A stretch of 13,485 nt of DNA from assembly GCA_021300055.1 (NCBI GenBank), contig JAJTHU010000114.1, forward strand, positions 1 through 13,485. The letters run 5' to 3'. This stretch comes from Nitrosomonadaceae bacterium. Its GTDB lineage: Bacteria; Pseudomonadota; Gammaproteobacteria; Burkholderiales; Usitatibacteraceae. The notes beneath the pieces are model-generated. The model had not been told where the DNA came from. It saw nothing but the letters and a program-made list of their open reading frames with translations, and did not search any database. Shown in pieces: positions 1-5,913 of the stretch; the first letter of the stretch is position 1; every line of letters begins with the position of its first letter. The position numbers and the translations under genes are program-made.

Positions 1-922
1 CCCACATTTCTTGCTGGTTCTTGCGTCGCTCGCCAATCGTTGCAAACTTTGGATCCGCCGCCAGTTCCGGTAGGCCAAGGTCAGGACCGATTCGCTTGGC
101 CAAGTTGTCCCATACCGCCTCTTGCACCACGATGTACAGGTAATCGTTTGGACCATGCGGCTTGCAATGGATCGCATTGCCGAGTTGACCGCCACCTGAG
201 TCATTGCCCGCGCGCGGCACATCGCCCATCCCCTGAGACGTGGGCACGGAGTACTCAGGCAAGCTGCCGCGTTGCAAGCGCTGGTGGTCACGAAACTTCA
301 CACGACAAAGGTTCATCACGCCATCCATCATGGCCACTTCGACGTACTGGCCTTGGCCAGTGCGATGCACTTGATTGAGCGCCGCAAGGAGCCCGATTGC
401 AAGATGCAGGCCAGTGCCCGAGTCGCCGATCTGCGCACCGGTCACAAACGGGGGGCCGTCCGGCAAGCCCGTGGTGCTCATCGCGCCACCCATGGCTTGC
501 GCGACGTTTTCATAAGCCTTGAAGTCAGCATACGGACCCGATGATCCAAACCCCTTGATCGATCCCATGATGATGCGCGGGTTGATCTCGTGGATCTTTT
601 CCCAAGTAAAGCCCAGACGGTCGAGCACACCAGGCCCAAAGTTCTCCATGACGATGTCGCACTTTTTGAGGAGATCGACAAAGATTTCCTTGCCTTGCGC
701 TGACTTCATGTTCACGGTGATTGATCGTTTATTGCAATTGAGCATCGTGAAGTAGAGCGAGTCCGCGCCCGGAATGTCGCGCAATTGCCCACGCGTAGCA
801 TCACCTTGCGGCGGTTCGAACTTGATGACGTCCGCCCCCATCCAGGCAAGCAGTTGCGAGCAGGTGGGACCTGCTTGCACGTGGGTCATATCGAGAATCC
901 GAATTCCTTTGAGTGCTTCCAT
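1..922 (-). CDS. frc: Formyl-CoA:oxalate CoA-transferase, 3' end cut by window edge
   Basis: Class III CoA-transferase that moves CoA from formyl-CoA to oxalate, giving oxalyl-CoA and formate in the cytoplasm; it supplies the substrate of the upstream Oxc. The frame is open from an ATG at 922 to the left edge, giving 307 residues; family members are about 428, so roughly the last 120 are outside. The start reads MEALKGIRILDMTHVQAGP, a typical Frc N-terminus. The segment TGAQIGDSGTG places the catalytic aspartate at about D167 (Asp169 of the Oxalobacter enzyme). The glycine-rich active-site loop appears as SGGGQ near residues 242-246. The stretch LNCNKRSITVNMKS (61-74) is also characteristic. 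A GGAGAG at 933-938 lies 10 nt before the start. The gene follows oxc by 40 bp on the same strand, so co-transcription is likely. The match to Frc rather than a general CaiB/BaiF protein rests on these motifs and on the oxc neighbour. Confidence 0.95.
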   Translation of the reverse strand, partial: MEALKGIRILDMTHVQAGPTCSQLLAWMGADVIKFEPPQGDATRGQLRDIPGADSLYFTMLNCNKRSITVNMKSAQGKEIFVDLLKKCDIVMENFGPGVLDRLGFTWEKIHEINPRIIMGSIKGFGSSGPYADFKAYENVAQAMGGAMSTTGLPDGPPFVTGAQIGDSGTGLHLAIGLLAALNQVHRTGQGQYVEVAMMDGVMNLCRVKFRDHQRLQRGSLPEYSVPTSQGMGDVPRAGNDSGGGQLGNAIHCKPHGPNDYLYIVVQEAVWDNLAKRIGPDLGLPELAADPKFATIGERRKNQQEMW

Positions 923-962
923 ACGCTTGGTACTCTCCAGTGCAGAGCGATCAGTTTGAACG

Positions 963-2714
963 CTAGGCCTTCTTGTTAGTCGTTGGATTGAGGCTCGTGA
1001 TGCGGCCGCTCTCCGTGCCTGCTGTTTCGTCAATGACTGCGTTGATGAGGGTCGGCTTGCGTGTACGGATGGCCGTCTCCATCGCCGCGCGCAATTCGGC
1101 TGGCGTGGTGGCATTAACACCAACCCCGCCGAACGCTTCCATCAGTTTGTCATAGCGCGCACCCTTGACGAAAACCGTTGGTGCCACATCTGGCCCGCCG
1201 GTTGGATTGACGTCAGTCCCGCGATAGACGCCGTTGTTGTTGAAGATCACCACACACACCGGCAGGTTGTAGCGGCAAATGGTTTCGACTTCCATCCCCG
1301 AGAAGCCAAACGCGGAGTCACCTTCGATGGCGATAACGTTTTCTCCGGTCTCAACGGCAGCCGCCACAGCGAAACCCATGCCGATGCCCATGATGCCCCA
1401 CGTGCCGACATCGAGGCGCTTTCTCGGCTTGTACATATCGACGATAGAGCGGGTGAAATCGAGTGCGTTGGCCCCCTCGTTCACCAACATCGCATCAGGA
1501 TTAGCCTTGATGATGTCGCGCACAACATTGAGTGCGCTATGGAAATTCATCGGTGTTGGGTTCTTGGCTAGCGTTTCAGCCATCTTCGCCATGTTCTTGC
1601 TCTTGCGCTCGTTGATTGCACCGAGCCAATCTGCGCCAGGCTTGGGCCAAGCCGCGTTAACGTGCTGCAACAACGCCTGCACGCACGAACCAATGTCGCC
1701 CACCAACGGCGCATCGATAGGCACATTGCTATCGGCCTCGATCGGCGAAATGTCGATCTGGATGAACTTTTGGCCGCCCCAGTCCTTGTGAGTCTTACCG
1801 CCCCACGTCTTGCCTTTACCATGCGAGAGCAGCCAGTTGAGTCGCGCGCCGATCAGCACAACGACATCTGCCTCTGCCAATACGTAAGACCGCGCCGCAC
1901 CCGCGTATTGCTCGTGCGTATCAGGCAGCAGCCCTTTCGCCATCGACATCGCCATGTAGGGAATGCCGGTTTTTTCGACAAGCGCCTTGATTTCCTCTTC
2001 GGCACGCGCGTATGCAGCACCTTTGCCGAGCAAGATCAGCGGACGCTTTGCGCCCTTCAAGAGCGCAACGGCGCGATCAACGGCGTCCGCACCCGGCAAC
2101 TGCTTCGGCGCGGGATCGACAACCTTGATCAGTGAATGCGCCCCCGCTGCCGCATCCATGGTCTGCGCAAACAACTTGGCGGGCAAATCGAGATACACGC
2201 CCCCGGGTCGGCCCGACACGGCGGAACGAATCGCGCGCGCGACACCAATGCCGATATCCTCGGCGTGCAGCACCCGATATGCCGCTTTGCAAAGAGGCTT
2301 CGCGATCGCGAGTTGATCCATCTCTTCGTAATCACCCTGCTGCAAATCGACGATCTCGCGCTCGCTTGAGCCGCTGATCAAGATCATCGGGAAGCAGTTG
2401 GTGGTTGCGTTCGCCAATGCTGTGAGCCCATTCAGAAAACCCGGCGCCGACACCGTGAGACATACGCCGGGCTTCTGCGTGATGTACCCCGCGATCGCTG
2501 CCGCGTTGCCCGCGTTCTGTTCATGCCGAAATGAGATGACTCGCATGCCCTCTGCTTGCGCCATGCGCGTCAGATCCGTGATCGGGATGCCTGGCAGGCC
2601 GTAGATCGTATTGATGCCATTGAGTTTCAGTGCGTCAATGACCAGATGAAAGCCATCGGTCGTTGGAATTGCGTCTGTACTTGTGGCCAGATGTCCGGTG
2701 TCGTTAGTGCCCAT
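963..2714 (-). CDS. oxc: Oxalyl-CoA decarboxylase, thiamine diphosphate-dependent
   Basis: Decarboxylates oxalyl-CoA to formyl-CoA and CO2, completing the oxalate cycle with Frc. At 583 aa it is slightly longer than the Oxalobacter enzyme (about 568). It has the three-part ThDP-enzyme layout: an N-terminal pyrimidine-binding domain with the cofactor-activating glutamate in FRHEQNAGN (E65), a central ADP/CoA-binding domain, and a C-terminal pyrophosphate domain with GDS at 465-467 and NNN at 492-494. Residues matching known active-site positions are Y129-E130 in QQGDYEEMDQ, Y497 in NNGVYRG, and the serine of ESGRITSLN (about 569). I chose the ATG at 2714 because a GAGGAG lies 6 nt upstream (2721-2726). 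An in-frame ATG at 2804 would add 30 residues, but it has no ribosome site and falls inside the predicted -10 element. First gene of an oxc-frc operon, divergent from a Crp/Fnr-type regulator. Confidence 0.96.
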   Translation of the reverse strand: MGTNDTGHLATSTDAIPTTDGFHLVIDALKLNGINTIYGLPGIPITDLTRMAQAEGMRVISFRHEQNAGNAAAIAGYITQKPGVCLTVSAPGFLNGLTALANATTNCFPMILISGSSEREIVDLQQGDYEEMDQLAIAKPLCKAAYRVLHAEDIGIGVARAIRSAVSGRPGGVYLDLPAKLFAQTMDAAAGAHSLIKVVDPAPKQLPGADAVDRAVALLKGAKRPLILLGKGAAYARAEEEIKALVEKTGIPYMAMSMAKGLLPDTHEQYAGAARSYVLAEADVVVLIGARLNWLLSHGKGKTWGGKTHKDWGGQKFIQIDISPIEADSNVPIDAPLVGDIGSCVQALLQHVNAAWPKPGADWLGAINERKSKNMAKMAETLAKNPTPMNFHSALNVVRDIIKANPDAMLVNEGANALDFTRSIVDMYKPRKRLDVGTWGIMGIGMGFAVAAAVETGENVIAIEGDSAFGFSGMEVETICRYNLPVCVVIFNNNGVYRGTDVNPTGGPDVAPTVFVKGARYDKLMEAFGGVGVNATTPAELRAAMETAIRTRKPTLINAVIDETAGTESGRITSLNPTTNKKA

Positions 2715-2720
2715 GCGGCG

Positions 2721-2726
2721 CTCCTC
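2721..2726 (-). promoter_or_regulatory. Ribosome-binding site fixing the oxc start
   Basis: GAGGAG on the minus strand, 6 nt from the ATG at 2714. It matches the SD spacing seen at tctC and tctB and argues against the longer in-frame start at 2804. Confidence 0.85.
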
Positions 2727-2740
2727 AAGGATTCTTGGCA

Positions 2741-2779
2741 CGTCGTCAGATTTCGCGCATCGCGCGAAGTCTGACGACG
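2741..2779. repeat. 18-bp-arm inverted repeat in the predicted oxc leader
   Basis: The left arm cgtcgtcagatttcgcgc (2741-2758) and right arm gcgcgaagtctgacgacg (2762-2779) are complementary at 17 of 18 positions around a 3-nt centre. The single mismatch (2751/2769) would be a U-G wobble in a plus-strand RNA and an A-C mismatch in the oxc-sense RNA. The repeat ends 26 nt upstream of the oxc start codon and lies wholly downstream of the predicted oxc transcription start (about 2793). No U-tract follows in the oxc direction, so a simple terminator is unlikely. It could be a DNA operator for a dimeric protein or an mRNA leader hairpin; the sequence does not decide which. Confidence 0.8.
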
Positions 2780-2799
2780 AGCGTAAGATGTAAGCCTGC

Positions 2800-2805
2800 A
2801 TCATA
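2800..2805 (-). promoter_or_regulatory. Predicted -10 element of the oxc promoter
   Basis: TATGAT on the minus strand (5 of 6 to TATAAT). Counting from it puts +1 at about 2793 and gives a leader of about 80 nt. No good -35 sits 16-18 bp upstream. The FNR-like box covers that area instead, as in activator-dependent class II promoters. This is a motif-based prediction only. Confidence 0.5.
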
Positions 2806-2827
2806 AAAATGCCAAAATGACCCCGCC

Positions 2828-2841
2828 TTGATTCCTGTCAA
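2828..2841. promoter_or_regulatory. FNR-like operator TTGAT-N4-GTCAA
   Basis: TTGATTCCTGTCAA matches the FNR/Dnr consensus TTGAT-N4-ATCAA at 9 of 10 defined positions. Its centre (2834.5) is exactly 41.5 bp upstream of the oxc start predicted from the TATGAT at 2800-2805, the classic class II activator position. It is also only 18 bp before the ATG of the divergent regulator gene, where binding could give autorepression. The neighbouring regulator carries the matching recognition-helix residues (E191, S194, R195). Function is inferred. Confidence 0.65.
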
Positions 2842-2859
2842 TCGACTCAGTCCACTAAC

Positions 2860-3486
2860 ATGACCTTGCTCATTTCGCATCCGCATCGAGAGCAGATTCG
2901 CGCAATGCTGGCACGCAATATTGTGCTGCGCACCATTAAGCCTCGCGCGTTTGTCGACATCGAAAAGCACTTATCGATCGTCGACTACAAAAAAGGCGAT
3001 TTGCTGCTCGGCCAGGGTGAGCACGACATGAATCAGTACTTCATCTTGGAAGGAATCCTCAAGCGTGTCGTGTCGAACCAGGAAGGCAAGGAAATGATCT
3101 TGCGCTTTTCGGCGGAAGACGACATCGAAACGAGTTACGCCGCTTGGCGATTGCGTACCCCAACACCTTATGCCATCCGCGCAGTCACCAAAGTCCGCGT
3201 CGCGATGCTGCCGATGGAGCTATGGGTAGATTTTCTTGAGCATCATCCGACAATCAAAGGCGACTTCGAATACGAGGTCATGCACCTGATGTCAGAGGTC
3301 ATGGCGCACTCGATCACGCTGCATTTGCTTGACGCACAAGGGCGCGTGCAGCGGTTCTTGCGTAAGCATCCCGAACTTTACGAACGCGTGCCGATGAAGG
3401 AACTCGCATCGCACCTAAATCTCTCTGCAGAAACGCTCTCGCGCCTGAAGCAAAAAGGAAAGATTCAGGCCATTCTTGCGCGCTAG
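2860..3486 (+). CDS. Crp/Fnr-family transcriptional regulator of the oxalate genes
   Basis: A 208-aa cytoplasmic regulator with an N-terminal cyclic-nucleotide-binding-type beta-roll (about 30-120), a long dimerisation helix (about 125-160) and a C-terminal helix-turn-helix (about 175-200). EGKEMILRF in the beta-roll resembles CRP. The phosphate-binding GE...RSA cassette of CRP is replaced by IETSYAAWRLRTPTPYAIRAV-type sequence, so cAMP binding is unlikely. There are no cysteines, so an FNR-type Fe-S cluster is excluded. The recognition helix SAETLSRLKQ has the FNR-like E-x-x-S-R pattern (E191, S194, R195), and the protein ends about 13 residues later with almost no wing. It is divergent from oxc across 145 bp containing a TTGAT box, so it probably controls oxc-frc and itself. 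The start is uncertain: the ATG at 2860 has no clear SD, and the ATG at 2905 is an alternative. The ligand is unknown; oxalate, formate or a CoA ester are guesses. Confidence 0.88.
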   Translation: MTLLISHPHREQIRAMLARNIVLRTIKPRAFVDIEKHLSIVDYKKGDLLLGQGEHDMNQYFILEGILKRVVSNQEGKEMILRFSAEDDIETSYAAWRLRTPTPYAIRAVTKVRVAMLPMELWVDFLEHHPTIKGDFEYEVMHLMSEVMAHSITLHLLDAQGRVQRFLRKHPELYERVPMKELASHLNLSAETLSRLKQKGKIQAILAR

Positions 3487-3514
3487 CGCAGCGCTAGGGC
3501 GAACCGATTTCGCC
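3483..3514. repeat. Two small adjacent hairpins at the regulator 3' end
   Basis: CTAGCGC-A-GCGCTAG (3483-3497) is a perfect palindrome that includes the regulator's TAG stop. It is followed directly by GGCGAA-ccgat-TTCGCC (3498-3514). Neither has a U-tract. Together with the larger palindrome at 3519-3584 they form a run of three hairpins between the convergent regulator and tctA genes. Confidence 0.6.
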
Positions 3515-3518
3515 AAAC

Positions 3519-3584
3519 AAACTCTAGTAAAGACCGGCGTTTCCAAGCATTTCTGCTCGAAAACGCCCGTCGATCCTTGAGTTT
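3519..3584. repeat. 66-nt palindromic repeat, copy A (probable bidirectional terminator)
   Basis: This element starts AAACTC and ends GAGTTT. It has an inner stem ggcgtttccaagca / tgctcgaaaacgcc around a tttc centre. Read on the minus strand, the two imperfect positions become G-U pairs, giving a 14-bp stem closed by a GAAA tetraloop. The outer stem is partly degenerate. It ends 4 bp from the tctA stop and begins 32 bp after the regulator stop. GAGTTTTGCTTT follows on the plus strand and GAGTTTGTTT on the minus strand, so it could end transcription both ways. Copy B (12233-12298) has the same length, ends and centre. Confidence 0.7.
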
Positions 3585-3588
3585 TGCT

Positions 3589-5094
3589 TTAGCGTCTAAG
3601 CCGTGCGATGGTCGCCGATAGGGGCGCCCAGAACAGCATCAGCAACGCTAGCGCCGTAATGCTGCCCACCAAGCCGTTACTAAAGAACACGGCCAGTGAA
3701 CCTTGCGAGGCTAGCATCGACTGCCGGAATGCGTCCTCCGCGCGATCGCCGAGCACGATCGCCAACACCATCGGCGCCATCGGGTAATCGAGTTTCTTGA
3801 AGACGTAGCCGATGATGCCAAAGATGATCATCAGCCAGACGTCAAACATCGATTGATGCACGGTGAAGGCGCCGATGGCGCATATCACCAAGATGACCGG
3901 GGCGATGATCGAGAACGGCACCCGCAAAATGGCGGCAAACAGCGGCACAGTTGTGAGTACGACGATCAAGCCGACAACATTGCCCAAGTACATCGAGGCA
4001 ATCAGACCCCAGACGAAGTCTTTCTTTTCCTCAAAGAGCAGCGGGCCGGGCTGCAACCCCCAGATCAACAGGCCACCGAGCAACACGGCGGCAGTTGGTG
4101 AGCCGGGAATACCTAGCGTCAACATCGGCAGAAGCGCTGCGGTACCGGCAGCGTGCGCCGCGGTCTCGGGTGCAACGACGCCCTCAATTTCCCCTTTACC
4201 GAAATTCGCGCCGTTGGGCGAGAGCTTCTTAGCGACACCATAGCCCATGAACGATGCTGGCGTCGCGCCGCCGGGTGTAATGCCCATCCAGCAACCGATG
4301 GCCGATGACCGCAACGAGGTCTTCCAATACTTCGGGAGCTCTTTCCAGGTTTCGAGCACAACCTTCATGCGCATCTTGCCCTCGGTGCCCTTGAAGTTGA
4401 GCCCTTCTTCGATCGTCAGCAAGATTTCGCCAATACCGAAGAGTCCAATCACGGCAATCAAGAAGTCGAAGCCCTTGAGCAACTCGGTGAAGCCAAAGGT
4501 GAGGCGCAACTGCCCGGTTACCGTATCAAGACCCACCGCCGCGAGCGCAAATCCGAGCATCATCGCCGCCAGCGTCTTGAACGGCGGCGACTTAGTCATG
4601 CCAACGAAGCTGCAGAAAGTCAGCAGGTAAACCGAGAAAAATTCAGGCGGTCCAAATCGCAGCGCGAAACGCGCCACCATCGGCGCCAAGAACGTAATCA
4701 TCAACACCGCGATAAAGGCACCGACGAACGATGACGTAAACGCGGCCGTCAACGCCTCGCCGGCCTTGCCCTTTTGCGACATCGGGTAACCATCAAACGT
4801 CGTCGCGACGCTCCACGGCTCGCCGGGAATGTTGAACAAGATAGAGGTGATCGCCCCGCCGAACAACGCCCCCCAGTAGATGCATGAAAGCAAAATAATC
4901 GCGCTGACTTGACCAGCAGGCGTTGAGCCCATGGCGAACGTCAGTGGCAGCAGGATCGCAACCCCGTTGGCACCTCCAAGACCGGGCAACACACCGATCA
5001 GCACCCCGAGCAAAATGCCGATCATCATCAAGCCGATGTTCATCGGCGTGAGCGCCACGGCAAAGCCGTGCATCAGGCTGGAAATTTCTTCCAT
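3589..5094 (-). CDS. tctA: Tripartite tricarboxylate transporter, large membrane subunit TctA
   Basis: The large permease subunit of a TTT-family transporter, which imports a carboxylate across the inner membrane, driven by an ion gradient, with TctB and the periplasmic TctC. The 501-aa length is typical, and the protein has about 10-12 hydrophobic segments. Family signatures are visible: GVLPGLGGANGVAILLPL near residues 35-52, WGALFGGAITSILFNIPGEP near 74-93, and TLGIPGSPTAAVLLGG near 325-340. The first and third resemble each other, in line with the internal duplication of TctA. The start at 5094 has AAGGGG 7 nt upstream, overlapping the tctB stop; the gap to tctB is only 11 bp, so the two are translated from one mRNA. 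It converges on the Crp/Fnr-type regulator, separated by palindromic repeat A. The substrate cannot be read from the sequence. Confidence 0.95.
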   Translation of the reverse strand: MEEISSLMHGFAVALTPMNIGLMMIGILLGVLIGVLPGLGGANGVAILLPLTFAMGSTPAGQVSAIILLSCIYWGALFGGAITSILFNIPGEPWSVATTFDGYPMSQKGKAGEALTAAFTSSFVGAFIAVLMITFLAPMVARFALRFGPPEFFSVYLLTFCSFVGMTKSPPFKTLAAMMLGFALAAVGLDTVTGQLRLTFGFTELLKGFDFLIAVIGLFGIGEILLTIEEGLNFKGTEGKMRMKVVLETWKELPKYWKTSLRSSAIGCWMGITPGGATPASFMGYGVAKKLSPNGANFGKGEIEGVVAPETAAHAAGTAALLPMLTLGIPGSPTAAVLLGGLLIWGLQPGPLLFEEKKDFVWGLIASMYLGNVVGLIVVLTTVPLFAAILRVPFSIIAPVILVICAIGAFTVHQSMFDVWLMIIFGIIGYVFKKLDYPMAPMVLAIVLGDRAEDAFRQSMLASQGSLAVFFSNGLVGSITALALLMLFWAPLSATIARLRR

Positions 5095-5105
5095 ATCCGC
5101 GCCCC

Positions 5106-5657
5106 TTAGTCGAGACCGAGCATGGCTTCAAGTGGCCCTTTGGGGAGCGGCACCTTAAACCAGATCTCGAACATTAGGAAGAAGAACACCGGCACACCGA
5201 TGCTGACGCCTAGGGTCTTTCCCCAGCCATACTTACCCAGCCACAGCATAAACACCGCGATGAAGATCACCGATGCCACGTAGATACCCACCCCTGGAAC
5301 CGGCCCGACACCGCCGATCGCCGCGACGTAGATGATGGTGGGGATCATCACCGAGAACACCATGCGCAGCGAGGATTTGCTAACGAAGCTCTCTCCGCCC
5401 TCTGCGAACGATTTCTCACGCAGAGCGTTGATGAAATTCACGATGCTGGAGATGCACAGAATCAAGCCAATGTAGAACGGGAAGTAGCCTGCTTCTGGTC
5501 CATCGCTTCCCCACTTTGCGCCAATTCGGTAGCTATCCCATGCCACCACCGCCCCGATCGCAAAAATGACCACTGCCGTCACCGCATCTATCGTGCGATA
5601 GGAGGCGGCCGGTGTGTCATCGGCGGCGCCACCTGATTCCTTGTCATGCTCGCTCAC
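5106..5657 (-). CDS. tctB: Tripartite tricarboxylate transporter, small membrane subunit TctB
   Basis: The small membrane subunit that partners TctA in a TTT transporter. It has 183 aa with four hydrophobic segments (about 24-42, 56-76, 97-117 and 120-170 taken together, the last containing two spans). The 20-residue N-terminus is hydrophilic and faces the cytoplasm. The segment GPEAGYFPFYIGLIL near 53-67 is a recurring TctB signature. The start codon is GTG at 5657, supported by GAGGAG 6 nt upstream (5664-5669); the next in-frame methionine is well inside the protein. It precedes tctA by 11 bp. It is separated from tctC by 256 bp with a terminator and a candidate promoter, so tctBA may be partly transcribed on its own. 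Confidence 0.93.
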   Translation of the reverse strand: MSEHDKESGGAADDTPAASYRTIDAVTAVVIFAIGAVVAWDSYRIGAKWGSDGPEAGYFPFYIGLILCISSIVNFINALREKSFAEGGESFVSKSSLRMVFSVMIPTIIYVAAIGGVGPVPGVGIYVASVIFIAVFMLWLGKYGWGKTLGVSIGVPVFFFLMFEIWFKVPLPKGPLEAMLGLD

Positions 5658-5663
5658 GCTTCA

Positions 5664-5669
5664 CTCCTC
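5664..5669 (-). promoter_or_regulatory. Ribosome-binding site supporting the GTG start of tctB
   Basis: GAGGAG on the minus strand with a 6-nt spacer to the GTG at 5657. It is the same SD and spacing as at tctC and oxc, which makes this non-ATG start convincing. Confidence 0.85.
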
Positions 5670-5745
5670 ATTGTTCGTCGGGTCGATGGTGCTGATGACG
5701 ACTAGCCTTGTAATTGTGCCGCGATTGTGCGGGGCGTCCGCAAAA

Positions 5746-5783
5746 ATTGTATTGACGTAACTCTATTTTTGCGCAGCGCAAAA
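5746..5783 (-). promoter_or_regulatory. Candidate tctBA promoter with palindromic operator
   Basis: The minus strand carries a TACAAT -10-like hexamer (5746-5751) with no recognisable -35. Where the -35 should be lies a perfect palindrome TTTTGCGC-A-GCGCAAAA (5767-5783), centred about 36 bp upstream of the predicted start. This arrangement suits a regulator-controlled promoter in the tctC-tctB gap, but the palindrome could instead be an RNA hairpin of the tctC read-through transcript. Confidence 0.35.
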
Positions 5784-5851
5784 TGAGATTCGGCGTTCGT
5801 TTGATGAACGGTTTGCCCAGTTCGCGATAGCGATGCGTAAATTCTTGCAAT

Positions 5852-5888
5852 CGAAATAACAACGCCCGACCGCATTGGTCGGGCGTTG
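5852..5888 (-). terminator. Intrinsic terminator after tctC
   Basis: A perfect 12-bp stem CAACGCCCGACC / GGTCGGGCGTTG with a 5-nt loop, followed on the minus strand by TTATTTCG. It begins 25 nt after the tctC stop. It should end most tctC transcripts and leave limited read-through into tctBA, a common way to make excess periplasmic binding protein. Confidence 0.8.
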
Positions 5889-5913
5889 CTGGGGCAGATC
5901 CTGAGAAAACGAC

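Noticed and set aside
963..2714. Oxc as acetolactate synthase or another ThDP enzyme
   Set aside because: The DYEEMDQ, NNGVYRG and ESGRITSLN segments and the frc neighbour are specific to oxalyl-CoA decarboxylase.
2715..2804. Longer Oxc start at 2804 adding 30 residues
   Set aside because: It has no ribosome-binding site, the extra residues do not resemble an Oxc N-terminus, and the codon overlaps the likely -10 element; GAGGAG sits correctly before the ATG at 2714.
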